The notes under the pieces were generated by a model. That model was not told the DNA's origin. It did no database searches and was given only the letters and a program-made list of their open reading frames with translations. Below, in pieces: positions 54,071 through 63,008 of a stretch of 64,000 nucleotides of DNA. The position numbers were made by a program, and so were the translations under genes. The DNA is taken from NCBI GenBank assembly GCA_963831645.1, contig CAWHQZ010000014.1, forward strand, positions 62,001-126,000, written 5' to 3'. Origin of the DNA: CAWHQZ01 sp963831645. Lineage in GTDB: Bacteria > Pseudomonadota > Alphaproteobacteria > Rhizobiales > Aestuariivirgaceae. Every line of letters starts with the position of its first letter. Position 1 is the stretch's first letter.

Positions 54071-54197
54071 GACGACAGCGCTATCTGCCCGATCAAGCCG
54101 CGCACAGCAAGCCTTTGAATTCGCCGTATGTGAAGAGTAAGACTCCGGAGCGGTAAGGAATTGGACGTAGATTGGTCAGGATTGGTTGCAAAGGCAA

Positions 54198-55907
54198 ATG
54201 ACGCGGCAGCAACAGGCACGTGCAGTCAAGCCGGTGAGACCCGGGGCCGACTTCGGCAGGCGCCGGGCTCGCGGTCATCCCAAGGGCCGGCAGGTCGAGC
54301 CCCAGGCGCTGAAGGAGATCAGGAAGCTGCTCGCGGGCCGGACGCTCAGGCGCGACCACCTGATCGAATATCTGCACCTGGTGCAGGACACTTTCGGTTG
54401 CATTTCCGCCGCCCATCTCGCCGCCCTGGCGCAGGAGATGAAGCTTGCCATGGCCGAGGTCTTCGAGGTCGCAACCTTCTACCATCACTTCGATGTGGTG
54501 AAGGAAAACGAGGCAGCGCCTCCCGAGATCACCATCCGCGTGTGCGATTCCCTTTCCTGCGAACTCGCCGGAGCGAGGCCGCTCATCGAGAAGCTCAAGG
54601 CGCTGGCGCCGAAGTATATACGCGTCCTCCATGCTCCGTGCATGGGCCGCTGCGACCGCGCGCCGGCTGCGGCGGTAGGCAGGAACCATGTCGATCATGC
54701 TGCGGCGGCGGGCCTGCTGAAGCTCGCCAGGGAGCGCAAGATCAGGCCGGGAAAATGCAGGTATCAGGGCCTGCAGGCGTACCTGGAGAGGGAAGGCTAT
54801 CGAACCATCCGCGAGCTTCGTTCAGGTAGCAAGACGCCTGAACAGGTGATCGACATCCTGGCGGAAGCAGGCCTGCGCGGTCTTGGCGGGGCGGGATTTC
54901 CGTCCGCCCGAAAATGGCAGTTCGTGCGCGCCGTGTCTGCGCCCCGCTATCTGTGCATCAACGCCGACGAAGGCGAGCCCGGGACCTTCAAGGACAGGTA
55001 TTACCTCGAAGAGCGCCCGCATCAGTTCCTGGAAGGGATGCTCATCGCGGCCTGGGGGGTGGATGCAAGTGAGGCCTACATCTATCTGCGCGATGAATAT
55101 CCGGCGGCGCGCGGGATTCTCGAGAGCGAAATAGCGCTGATCGAGAGGGAAGGCCTGGCGCCTGAAGGGTATATCCAGCTTCGCCGGGGCGCCGGCGCCT
55201 ACATCTGCGGCGAGGAATCGGCGATGATCGAATCGATCGAAGGCAAGCGCGGCCTGCCGCGCCACCGACCCCCGTACGTGGCCGAGGTGGGGCTCTTCGG
55301 CAGACCCACGCTCGTCCATAATGTCGAAACGGTCTACTGGATGCCGGAGATCCTGTGCCACGGTGCGGAGTGGTTCGCCCGCCAGGGCAAACCCGGCCAC
55401 AAGGGAGTGCGCTCCTATTCGGTTTCGGGGCGGGTCAGGAACCCCGGCGTGGTGCTGGCGCCGGCGGGCTCCACGGCGAACGAGCTCGTCGCGCTGTGCG
55501 GCGGCATGGCGGATGGTCACCGGTTCAAGGGCTATCTGCCAGGAGGCGCCTCGGGAGGGATCCTGCCCGCCGCCCTGGCCGATCTGCCGCTCGACTTCGG
55601 GCAACTCGAAAAATACGGCTGCTTCGTAGGCTCGCACGCGGTCGTCGTGCTGTCTGACAGGGACGACATGAGGCGGGCGGCGCTGAATCTGCTTGGCTTC
55701 TTCGAGGATGAGTCGTGCGGCCAGTGCACGCCCTGCCGGGTCGGCTGCGAAAAGGCGGTGAAACTCATGGGCGCCCGAAAATGGGATGCGGGTCTGCTGG
55801 AGGAGCTGGCGCAGGCCATGGCCGACGCCTCCATCTGCGGTCTTGGCCAGGCAGCGCCGAACCCGATCCGCTCGGTGCTCAAATATTTTCCCGAGGAGAT
55901 CACGTGA
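54198..55907 (+). CDS. NAD-dependent formate dehydrogenase beta subunit (fused NuoE/NuoF)
   Basis: 569 residues from ATG 54198. The N-terminal third is a NuoE-like [2Fe-2S] domain (VATFYHHFDVVKENE, CDSLSC, HAPCMGRCDRAP). The rest is NuoF-like: GLRGLGGAGFPSARKW for FMN/NAD, CINADEGEPGTFKDRYYLEE, AYICGEESAMIESIEGKRGL and the [4Fe-4S] ligands in DESCGQCTPCRVGCEK. It passes electrons from the alpha subunit to NAD. The fusion resembles the two-subunit FDH1 of methylotrophs such as Methylobacterium extorquens. Confidence 0.93.
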   Translation: MTRQQQARAVKPVRPGADFGRRRARGHPKGRQVEPQALKEIRKLLAGRTLRRDHLIEYLHLVQDTFGCISAAHLAALAQEMKLAMAEVFEVATFYHHFDVVKENEAAPPEITIRVCDSLSCELAGARPLIEKLKALAPKYIRVLHAPCMGRCDRAPAAAVGRNHVDHAAAAGLLKLARERKIRPGKCRYQGLQAYLEREGYRTIRELRSGSKTPEQVIDILAEAGLRGLGGAGFPSARKWQFVRAVSAPRYLCINADEGEPGTFKDRYYLEERPHQFLEGMLIAAWGVDASEAYIYLRDEYPAARGILESEIALIEREGLAPEGYIQLRRGAGAYICGEESAMIESIEGKRGLPRHRPPYVAEVGLFGRPTLVHNVETVYWMPEILCHGAEWFARQGKPGHKGVRSYSVSGRVRNPGVVLAPAGSTANELVALCGGMADGHRFKGYLPGGASGGILPAALADLPLDFGQLEKYGCFVGSHAVVVLSDRDDMRRAALNLLGFFEDESCGQCTPCRVGCEKAVKLMGARKWDAGLLEELAQAMADASICGLGQAAPNPIRSVLKYFPEEIT

Positions 55908-55940
55908 TAGTGTCGGCGCTATTGACGGAGGATTAGTCCG

Positions 55941-58709
55941 ATGACGGAGCAAATCACCTTCACTCTCGACGGCATCGAGGCCCAGGCGCGGCCCGGCGAG
56001 ACGATCTGGCAGGTGGCGAAGCGGCTCGGCACCACCATCCCGCACCTGTGCTGGAAGGATGCGCCCGGCTACCGCGCCGACGGCAACTGCCGGGCCTGCA
56101 TGGTCGAGGTGGAAGGCGAGCGGACCCTTGCGGCATCCTGCATCCGCAAGCCCACGTCGGGCATGAAGATATCGACGGGGAGCGAGCGCGCGAAGGCGGC
56201 GCGCGGCATGGTGATGGAGCTCCTCATCGCCGACCAGCCGAAACACGCCGACGCCCATGACCGCAATGCGCCTTTCTGGGACTGGGCGAAAGCCATGCAG
56301 GTCGAGGTGTCGCGTTTCCCCGCCGACGCCGACCCCAGGCCCGATCTGTCGCACCCGGCCATGGCGGTAAATCTCGATGCCTGCATCCATTGCAATCTGT
56401 GCGTCAGGGCGTGCCGCGAGGTGCAGGTCAACGATGTCATCGGCATGGCCTGGCGCGGCTCACACGAGAAGATCGTCTTCGACTTCGACGATGCGATGGG
56501 CGCCTCGACGTGTGTGGCCTGCGGCGAATGCGTGCAGGCCTGCCCGACCGGCGCCCTCATGCCGAAGTCGATCGTCGACGGCGAGGGCAGGGGCGCGCGC
56601 CAGGCCGACCGCGAAGTCCATTCGGTCTGCCCCTATTGCGGCGTCGGCTGCCAGATCACCTACAAAATCAGGGGTGACAGGATCGCCTGGGTGGAAGGCC
56701 GCGGCGGCCCGGCGAACGAGAACCGCCTGTGCGTCAAGGGGCGGTTCGGTTTCGACTATGTAACCAATCCGGAACGGCTGATGAAACCTTTGATCCGCAA
56801 GCCCGGACTGCCCAAGGGTCTCGACATGGATCCGCGCGATCCCGCCACCCATTTCCGCGAGGCGGGCTGGGATGAGGCGCTCGACTTCGCCGCCCGCGGT
56901 CTCAGGGACCTGCGTGACCGCAAGGGCAGGCGGGCGCTCGCCGGGTTCGGGTCGGCGAAGTGCTCCAACGAGGAGGCGTATCTCTTCCAGAAGCTGGTGC
57001 GCACCGGCTTCGGCTCGAACAACGTCGACCACTGCACGCGTCTCTGCCATGCCTCTTCGGTGGCGGCGCTGATGGAGACCATCGGTTCCGGCGCCGTCAC
57101 CGCACCGTTCACCGCGGTGCAAGACTTCGATGTCATCGTGGTGATCGGCGCCAACCCGGTCGAGAACCATCCCGTCGCCGCCACCTATTTCAAGCAGGCG
57201 GCCAAACGCGGCGCCAAGCTGATCGTGATGGATCCGCGAGGCCAGGCGCTCAAGCGCCACGCCACCCACATGCTGCAGTTCAGGAACGGCGCCGACGTGG
57301 CGCTCCTCAACGCCATGATGAATGTGATCGTGAGCGAAGAGCTCTACGACCGGCAATACGTCCAGGCGCACACCGAAGGCTTCGAGCGGCTGAAGGATCA
57401 TCTCGCCCGGTTCACACCCGAAGCGATGGCGCCGGAGTGCGGCATCGACGCCGGCCTCATCCGCACCGTCGCCAGGACCTATGCCCGGGCCGAGGCAGCG
57501 ATCATTTTCTGGGGCATGGGCGTGTCACAGCACGCCCATGGCACCGACAACGCGCGCTGCCTGATCTCGCTGGCGCTCATGTGCGGGCACACGGGCCGGG
57601 CCGGCACAGGCCTGCACCCCCTGCGCGGCCAGAACAATGTGCAGGGGGCGTCCGACGCCGGGCTCATTCCGATGGTCTACCCCGACTACGCGCGGGTCGG
57701 CCTTCCGGAAAACCGGCAGAGGTTCGAAAAACTGTGGGCGAGCGAGCTCGATCCCGAACCCGGACTCACGGTGGTCGAGATCATGGACGCCGTCCACGAA
57801 GGCCAGATCTTCGGCATGTACATCATGGGTGAAAACCCGGCGATGTCGGACCCCGACGTCGGCCACGCCCGCGAGGCGCTGGCGAAACTCGATCACCTGG
57901 TCGTGCAGGATATCTTCCTGACCGAGACCGCCATGTACGCCGATGTGATCCTGCCCGCCTCGGCCTGGCCTGAGAAGGACGGAACGGTGTCGAACACCAA
58001 TCGCCAGGTGCAGATGGGCCGCAAGGCACTGGAGCTGCCGGGCGACACCCGGCCAGACTGGTGGATCACCATCGAGATCGCGAGAAGGATGGGCCTGCCG
58101 TGGACCTATCAGGGCCCCGCCGACGTGTTCGCCGAGATGAAGCTCGCCATGCCGTCCCTCGACAACATCGACTGGGACAGGCTGAGGCGCGAATCTTCGG
58201 TGACCTATCCGTGCCCGGCGCCCGATCACCCGGGTGAGGACATCGTGTTCGCCGATCGGTTCCCCACCGCGAGCGGCCTCGGCAAGATGGTTCCGGCGGA
58301 AATCGTGCCGCCGCGGGAGGAGCCCGATCGCGATTATCCCTTCATCCTGTCGACCGGCCGGCAGCTCGAGCACTGGCACACGGGCGCCATGACGCGGCGG
58401 GCGAGCAGCCTCGATGCCATCGAGCCCTCGCCTACCGCACAGCTCAACCCGGGAACGATCGCCAAGCTGCGGCTTCGCCCCGGCGACCGGATCCGGGTCA
58501 CCTCCCGGCGCGGCAGGGTGGAACTGCAGGCGCGCGCCGATGACGGCGTGCCGCCGAACGTGGTGTTCATTCCCTTCGCCTACGTGGAGGCGGCGGCGAA
58601 CCTGCTGACCATCCCGGAACTCGATCCTTTCGGAAAGATTCCCGAGTTCAAGTATTGCGCGGTGAAGGTCGAAGCGGTGAAGCGGCGCCGGCTCGAGGCG
58701 GCGGAGTGA
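55941..58709 (+). CDS. Formate dehydrogenase alpha subunit (Mo/W-bis-MGD)
   Basis: 922 residues with GGAGG 8 nt before ATG. Domains: N-terminal [2Fe-2S] (Cys37, 50, 53, 67); a segment where related NuoG/FdsA have a His-Cys3 cluster but here only HADAHDRNAPFWDW without cysteines; two [4Fe-4S] sites (CIHCNLCVRACREV and CVACGECVQACPTG); a further [4Fe-4S] in VCPYCGVGCQITYK; then the molybdopterin domains. Cys369 in DHCTRLCHASSV is the metal ligand, a cysteine and not selenocysteine. It oxidises formate to CO2 in the cytoplasm. Confidence 0.95.
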   Translation: MTEQITFTLDGIEAQARPGETIWQVAKRLGTTIPHLCWKDAPGYRADGNCRACMVEVEGERTLAASCIRKPTSGMKISTGSERAKAARGMVMELLIADQPKHADAHDRNAPFWDWAKAMQVEVSRFPADADPRPDLSHPAMAVNLDACIHCNLCVRACREVQVNDVIGMAWRGSHEKIVFDFDDAMGASTCVACGECVQACPTGALMPKSIVDGEGRGARQADREVHSVCPYCGVGCQITYKIRGDRIAWVEGRGGPANENRLCVKGRFGFDYVTNPERLMKPLIRKPGLPKGLDMDPRDPATHFREAGWDEALDFAARGLRDLRDRKGRRALAGFGSAKCSNEEAYLFQKLVRTGFGSNNVDHCTRLCHASSVAALMETIGSGAVTAPFTAVQDFDVIVVIGANPVENHPVAATYFKQAAKRGAKLIVMDPRGQALKRHATHMLQFRNGADVALLNAMMNVIVSEELYDRQYVQAHTEGFERLKDHLARFTPEAMAPECGIDAGLIRTVARTYARAEAAIIFWGMGVSQHAHGTDNARCLISLALMCGHTGRAGTGLHPLRGQNNVQGASDAGLIPMVYPDYARVGLPENRQRFEKLWASELDPEPGLTVVEIMDAVHEGQIFGMYIMGENPAMSDPDVGHAREALAKLDHLVVQDIFLTETAMYADVILPASAWPEKDGTVSNTNRQVQMGRKALELPGDTRPDWWITIEIARRMGLPWTYQGPADVFAEMKLAMPSLDNIDWDRLRRESSVTYPCPAPDHPGEDIVFADRFPTASGLGKMVPAEIVPPREEPDRDYPFILSTGRQLEHWHTGAMTRRASSLDAIEPSPTAQLNPGTIAKLRLRPGDRIRVTSRRGRVELQARADDGVPPNVVFIPFAYVEAAANLLTIPELDPFGKIPEFKYCAVKVEAVKRRRLEAAE

Positions 58710-58739
58710 CGATCGGATACTTTCATCGGTCTGGCGGGC

Positions 58740-59624
58740 ATGCGAGCCCCCTATAGGGAATTCGAGGTGGGGCCGGACCCCGAAAATCCGCGCCTCGCCC
58801 GCGCTGTGCCCGGCATCGACCAGGACGGGCGCACAATCGAGCAATACGTGGTCACCGAGCGGCCGCTCACCATTTTTCTCAACCGCCAGGAAGTGGTGAC
58901 CGCCATGACCATCGGCGATCATCCGGACTGGCTGGCGGTCGGCTATCTCGCCAACCAGGGAATGCTGAGCCACGCCGACGAGATCACGGGCATCGAGCAC
59001 GACGACGAGCTCGGCCTCGCGGTGGTGCGTACGGCGAAGGAGACGAACTTCGAGGCGAAGCTGAAGAAAAAGGTGCGCACCTCGGGCTGCGCCCAGGGCA
59101 CGGTGTTCGGCGACCTCATGGAAAGCCTCGAGGGCCGCGAGCTGTCGAAGACCGCGATCCTGAGGACGAGCTGGCTCTATGCGCTGATGAAGAAGATCAA
59201 CATGGCGCCGTCGCTCTACCTGAAGGCCGGCGCCATCCACGGCTGCGTGCTCGCCAGGGAAGATACCCCGCTCGTCTATATCGAGGACGTCGGCCGCCAC
59301 AACGCGGTCGACAAGATCGCCGGCTGGATGTTCCTCAACGACGTCTCCGCCGACGACAAGATTTTCTACACCACCGGCCGGCTGACCTCGGAAATGGTCA
59401 TCAAGTGCATCGGCATGGGGATTCCCATTCTCGCCTCGCGGTCGGGATTCACGGCGTGGGGAGTCGAGCTCGCGGTCGAAAAGAATCTCACGCTCATCGG
59501 CCGGGCGCGGGGCAGGAGGTTCCTCGCGCTTTCCGGTGCGGAGCGCATCGTCTTCGATGCCGATCTGGAATACGTCGGAGATGAAGACCGCCGGCACCGC
59601 CGCAAGGGCGCGGAGGATGGCTAG
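58740..59624 (+). CDS. fdhD: Sulfur carrier protein FdhD, single-cysteine form
   Basis: 294 residues: TERPLTIFLNRQEVVTAMTI, DWLAVGYLANQGMLSHADEI, VRTSGCAQGTVFGDLME, and the C-terminal EDVGRHNAVDKIAGWMFLND, TTGRLTSEMVIKCIGMGIPI with LASRSG. FdhD moves sulfur from a cysteine desulfurase to the Mo-cofactor. The usual CxxC of the catalytic loop is CAQG here, leaving one cysteine. Follows the alpha subunit by 30 bp. Confidence 0.92.
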   Translation: MRAPYREFEVGPDPENPRLARAVPGIDQDGRTIEQYVVTERPLTIFLNRQEVVTAMTIGDHPDWLAVGYLANQGMLSHADEITGIEHDDELGLAVVRTAKETNFEAKLKKKVRTSGCAQGTVFGDLMESLEGRELSKTAILRTSWLYALMKKINMAPSLYLKAGAIHGCVLAREDTPLVYIEDVGRHNAVDKIAGWMFLNDVSADDKIFYTTGRLTSEMVIKCIGMGIPILASRSGFTAWGVELAVEKNLTLIGRARGRRFLALSGAERIVFDADLEYVGDEDRRHRRKGAEDG

Positions 59625-60239
59625 GTGCTCGAAGGCGTCAGCGGGGTCATCCTGGCCGGCGGGCTCGCCCGGCGCATGGGCGGCGGCGACAAGGGTTTTC
59701 TCGAAATCGGCGGCGTCCCGATCCTCGAGCACGTCATCGACCGGCTGCGCCCCCAGGTAGCCGGCATGGCGATCAACGCCAACGGCGAGCCGTCGCGTTT
59801 CGCATCCTACGGCCTTCCGGTCGTTGCCGATTCCGTGCCGGGCTTTCCGGGACCGCTGGCCGGGGTGCTCGCAGGCCTCGAATGGGCGAGCCTCGGCAGC
59901 AGCCGGTGGATCGCTACGGTTGCCACCGACACGCCGTTTTTCCCGCGCGACCTGGTAGCGAGGCTGATCGCCGGCCTCCGCGATCGCAACGCCGATCTCG
60001 CCTGCGCGGGCTCGAAAGGCCGCCCGCATCCGGTGGTCGGCGTGTGGCCGGTGGCGCTGAAGGGCGAGTTGCGCGAGGCGATCGTCGAGCACCACGTGCG
60101 CAAGGTCGATGAATGGACGAAGACCTATCGGTTGGCGGTGGTCGACTTTCCCGCCACGGACTACGATCCCTTCTTCAATGCCAACCGGCCCGAGGACCTG
60201 GCCGAAGCGGCTCGCATCAGAAACGAGTTCGCGCCGTGA
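59625..60239 (+). CDS. mobA: Molybdenum cofactor guanylyltransferase MobA
   Basis: 204 residues from GTG 59625, directly adjoining the fdhD stop. VILAGGLARRMGGGDKGFLE is the GTP-binding signature, WIATVATDTPFFPRDLVARL carries the Mg-binding Asp, and RPHPVVGVWPVALKGELREA follows. It adds GMP to molybdopterin to make MGD for formate dehydrogenase. Confidence 0.94.
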   Translation: MLEGVSGVILAGGLARRMGGGDKGFLEIGGVPILEHVIDRLRPQVAGMAINANGEPSRFASYGLPVVADSVPGFPGPLAGVLAGLEWASLGSSRWIATVATDTPFFPRDLVARLIAGLRDRNADLACAGSKGRPHPVVGVWPVALKGELREAIVEHHVRKVDEWTKTYRLAVVDFPATDYDPFFNANRPEDLAEAARIRNEFAP

Positions 60240-60745
60240 CGGCGAGGCTCCTGGGCATCGTGGGGTTCAAGAACGCGGGCAAGACCACCCTGACCGAGCG
60301 CCTGGTCAGGGAGCTCGTGGGTCGTGGCTACCGCGTCTCGACCATCAAGCACGCCCACCACGCCTTCGACATCGATCACGAGGGACGCGATTCCTGGCGC
60401 CACCGCAAGGCCGGCGCCCGGGAGGTGGCGGTCGTGTCGATGAACCGCTGGGCGCTGGTGCACGAGCTCTCCGGCGAGCCGGAACCGACGCTCGAGGCGA
60501 TCGCCAACAAGCTCGGTGACGCCGATCTCATCATCACCGAAGGCTACAAGCGCGAGAGCCACCCCAAGATCGAGGTGCGCGATCCCGACCTCGGCCACCC
60601 CGAGCTCGCCGGCCATGACCCCTCGGTGATCGCGGTGGCGGCCAGCCGGCCGATCGCGCCCTGCCCGGTGCCGGTGTTCGCCCGCGAGGACGTGAAGGCG
60701 ATCGCCGACTTCATCGTCGGCCGCATGGAGCTCGAACGCAGATGA
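60236..60745 (+). CDS. mobB: Molybdopterin-guanine dinucleotide adapter protein MobB
   Basis: 169 residues from GTG 60236, overlapping the mobA stop by 4 bp. LGIVGFKNAGKTTLTERLVR is the P-loop, RVSTIKHAHHAFDIDHEGRD and LIITEGYKRESHPKIEVRD are MobB family blocks. It assists MobA with nucleotide delivery. Confidence 0.94.
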   Translation: MTARLLGIVGFKNAGKTTLTERLVRELVGRGYRVSTIKHAHHAFDIDHEGRDSWRHRKAGAREVAVVSMNRWALVHELSGEPEPTLEAIANKLGDADLIITEGYKRESHPKIEVRDPDLGHPELAGHDPSVIAVAASRPIAPCPVPVFAREDVKAIADFIVGRMELERR

Positions 60746-62010
60746 AGCCTCGCCGCCGGCTTCTCGATGACTGCTTCCTCCACGACCGCGACCGGCTGAA
60801 GCACGATGAGGCGCTGGCCCTCATTGCCGAACGCACGCAGCCGATCGCCGGCATCGAGCAGGTGGCGCTCGAGGTTGCCGCGGGCCGCATCCTCGCCGAG
60901 GACATCCGCGCCGCCCGTGCCGTGCCGGGCTTCACCAACGCCGCCGTCGACGGCTACGCCGTCGCCCACGCTTGCCTCGGCGAAGGCGAGACGACGCTGA
61001 AGGTGACGGCGCGGTCGGCCGCCGGCAGCCCCGCCCGGGGTCCGGTCGGAAGGAAGGAAACGGCCCGCATCTTCACCGGCGCCGTGATGCCCGAAGGGAC
61101 CGATACCTGCCTCATGCAGGAGGATGTGTCCGTACACGGAGAATTCATCACCGTGCCGGCCGGGGCGCGCAAAGGCGCCAACGTGCGCAACGCCGGCGAG
61201 GACCTGAAGGCGGGCGAGATCGCGGTTCAAGCCGGAACGCGGCTGAGGCCCCAGGAGATCGCGGCAATCGCCTCGACCGGCCGGCCGGGCATCGCCTGCC
61301 GAAAGGCGCTCACCGTGGCGCTCGTCTCGACGGGCGAGGAGATCCGGCGCCCCGGCGCCGACCTCGCACCCGGACAGGTCTACGATTCCAACCACAGCCT
61401 TTTGCGGGCGCTGCTGCCGCACGGCGCGGCAAAGGTTCTCGACATGGGCATCGTCACCGATGATGCCGCGGCGGTGCGAACCCTCCTCGTCAGGTGCGCC
61501 GATCAGGCCGACGTGATCCTGTCGACCGGGGGCGCCTCGCGTGGCGAGCCCGATCACATCGTCAGCGCGATGCTGGACGAGGGCAGGCTGCATGCCTGGC
61601 AACTGGCGGTCAAGCCCGGCCGGCCGCTGGCCATCGGGCAGATCGGCGACACGGTATTCATGGGTCTCCCCGGCAACCCGGTGGCGGTGTTCACAACGTT
61701 TCTCCTCTATTGCCAGCCGATGCTCGCGAGGCTCGGAGGCGCTGCCTGGCGGCCGCCGCAGCGCTATCCGTTGCCCGCCGGGTTCCGCTTCGAAGCCAAG
61801 AAGAAGGGACGGCGGGAATTCTGGCGCGGCTGGATCGACAATGAGGCGCCGGGGCCAGTGCTCAGAAAGTTTGAGCGCGACGGCTCGGGCCTGATTTCCG
61901 GTCTCACCCGCGCCACGGGCTTCATCGAGGTCGCAGAGGACGCGAGCCAGGTGGAGGAAGGTGACCTGCTGCCGTTCATACCGTTCAGCGAGTTCGGCAT
62001 CCCGCCATGA
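60742..62010 (+). CDS. moeA: Molybdopterin molybdenumtransferase MoeA
   Basis: 422 residues overlapping mobB by 4 bp. AVDGYAVAHACL, RIFTGAVMPEGTDTCLMQED, VALVSTGEEIRRPGADLAPG, ILSTGGASRGEPDHI and VFMGLPGNPVAVFTTFLLYC are the MoeA domain signatures. It inserts molybdate into adenylated molybdopterin. Complete. Confidence 0.95.
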   Translation: MKPRRRLLDDCFLHDRDRLKHDEALALIAERTQPIAGIEQVALEVAAGRILAEDIRAARAVPGFTNAAVDGYAVAHACLGEGETTLKVTARSAAGSPARGPVGRKETARIFTGAVMPEGTDTCLMQEDVSVHGEFITVPAGARKGANVRNAGEDLKAGEIAVQAGTRLRPQEIAAIASTGRPGIACRKALTVALVSTGEEIRRPGADLAPGQVYDSNHSLLRALLPHGAAKVLDMGIVTDDAAAVRTLLVRCADQADVILSTGGASRGEPDHIVSAMLDEGRLHAWQLAVKPGRPLAIGQIGDTVFMGLPGNPVAVFTTFLLYCQPMLARLGGAAWRPPQRYPLPAGFRFEAKKKGRREFWRGWIDNEAPGPVLRKFERDGSGLISGLTRATGFIEVAEDASQVEEGDLLPFIPFSEFGIPP

Positions 62011-62543
62011 CCCCGGAAGATATCGTCGACTTCTGGCGGGTCGCGGGACCTGAACGCTGGTTCACGCGGGATGCCGCCTTCGATGGCGCAATTTCCGCGC
62101 GGTTCCGCAGCCTGCTCGCCGAAGCGCGCGCGGGCGCTCGCGACGGCTGGGCCGAAACGCCCGCCGGCGCCTTGGGCCTCGTCATCGTGCTCGACCAGTT
62201 CTCGCGCAACATCCACCGCGGCTCGCCGCTGGCGTTCGCCGCCGACGCCCGCGCGCTGGCATTGGCCTGGCGTGTCGTGGGGCTGGGGTGGCATCATGCC
62301 ATGCCGGCGCCCTCTGCCGTGTGGTTTCTCCTGCCCTTCGAGCACGCCGAGGACCTCGACGCCCAGAACCGCGCGGTGGGTCTCTTCGGCAGCCTCGGTC
62401 TGGCGGAGATGGTCTGGTACGCGAAGCTCCATCGCGACGTCATCGTGCGCTTCGGCCGCTTCCCGCACCGCAACGCCATCCTGGGTAGGAGATCGACGGC
62501 TGAAGAACTGGCCTTCCTCGCCGGCGGCGGCTTCGCCGGATAG
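62007..62543 (+). CDS. DUF924 family protein
   Basis: 178 residues: VDFWRVAGPERWFTRDAAFD, LGLVIVLDQFSRNIHRGSPL, FLLPFEHAEDLDAQNRAVGL and FGRFPHRNAILGRRSTAEEL are the hallmarks of this all-helical family, of unknown function. Its start overlaps the moeA stop (ATGA), so it is part of the formate dehydrogenase operon. Confidence 0.9.
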   Translation: MTPEDIVDFWRVAGPERWFTRDAAFDGAISARFRSLLAEARAGARDGWAETPAGALGLVIVLDQFSRNIHRGSPLAFAADARALALAWRVVGLGWHHAMPAPSAVWFLLPFEHAEDLDAQNRAVGLFGSLGLAEMVWYAKLHRDVIVRFGRFPHRNAILGRRSTAEELAFLAGGGFAG

Positions 62544-62550
62544 TTCAGCC

Positions 62551-62955
62551 ATGACCATGATCCTCTACAGCACGGTGGGCGTCAGCGATCTGAAACGGTC
62601 GATCGCCTTCTACGACGCCGTTTTCTCGGTCCTGGGATATGCGAAGAGCCCCGACTGGGCGGAAGGCTGGGCAGGGTGGGGACCGGTATATGACGAGGGC
62701 GTCAGCTTCTGGATCTGCAAACCGTTCGACGGCAAGGCGCTCGCCCCCGGCAACGGCGCCATGATTGCGTTCAGGGCGCGCAACGAAGGCGAGGTCGAAG
62801 CCTTCCATAGAGCAGCACTCGCCCACGGCGGCAGCGATGAGGGAGGGCCCGGAACGCGCGAGTATTATGAGCCTTCCTTCTATGTCGCCTACGTGCGCGA
62901 TCCCGACGGCAACAAGCTCGCCTGCGTCTACCACCGGCACGCTGGGACGCGCTGA
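62551..62955 (+). CDS. Glyoxalase/bleomycin-resistance (VOC) superfamily protein
   Basis: 134 residues: ILYSTVGVSDLKRSIAFYDA opens the first beta-alpha-beta-beta-beta unit, AFHRAALAHGGSDEGGPGTR and FYVAYVRDPDGNKLACVYHR the second. The second unit retains a YYEPSFYVAY strand and the DPDGN loop typical of metal-binding VOC enzymes. Specific reaction unknown. 7 bp after the DUF924 gene. Confidence 0.88.
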   Translation: MTMILYSTVGVSDLKRSIAFYDAVFSVLGYAKSPDWAEGWAGWGPVYDEGVSFWICKPFDGKALAPGNGAMIAFRARNEGEVEAFHRAALAHGGSDEGGPGTREYYEPSFYVAYVRDPDGNKLACVYHRHAGTR

Positions 62956-63008
62956 AGCTCACCATTGAATCCCCGCTTTCGCGAGGGATGACGGTGGTGC
63001 GAGCGCGG

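Noticed and set aside
52439..54118. 559-codon plus-strand frame opposite the S41 protease
   Set aside because: Antisense shadow of the protease and TusA genes with no domain of its own.
55941..58709. Selenocysteine codon in formate dehydrogenase
   Set aside because: The metal-ligand position (about 57045) is TGC, cysteine, and no in-frame TGA occurs in the gene.
57525..60095. 856-codon minus-strand open frame opposite the formate dehydrogenase alpha, fdhD and mobA genes
   Set aside because: Same bias effect: His/Arg/Asp-rich translation without any domain, spanning three genuine genes on the other strand.
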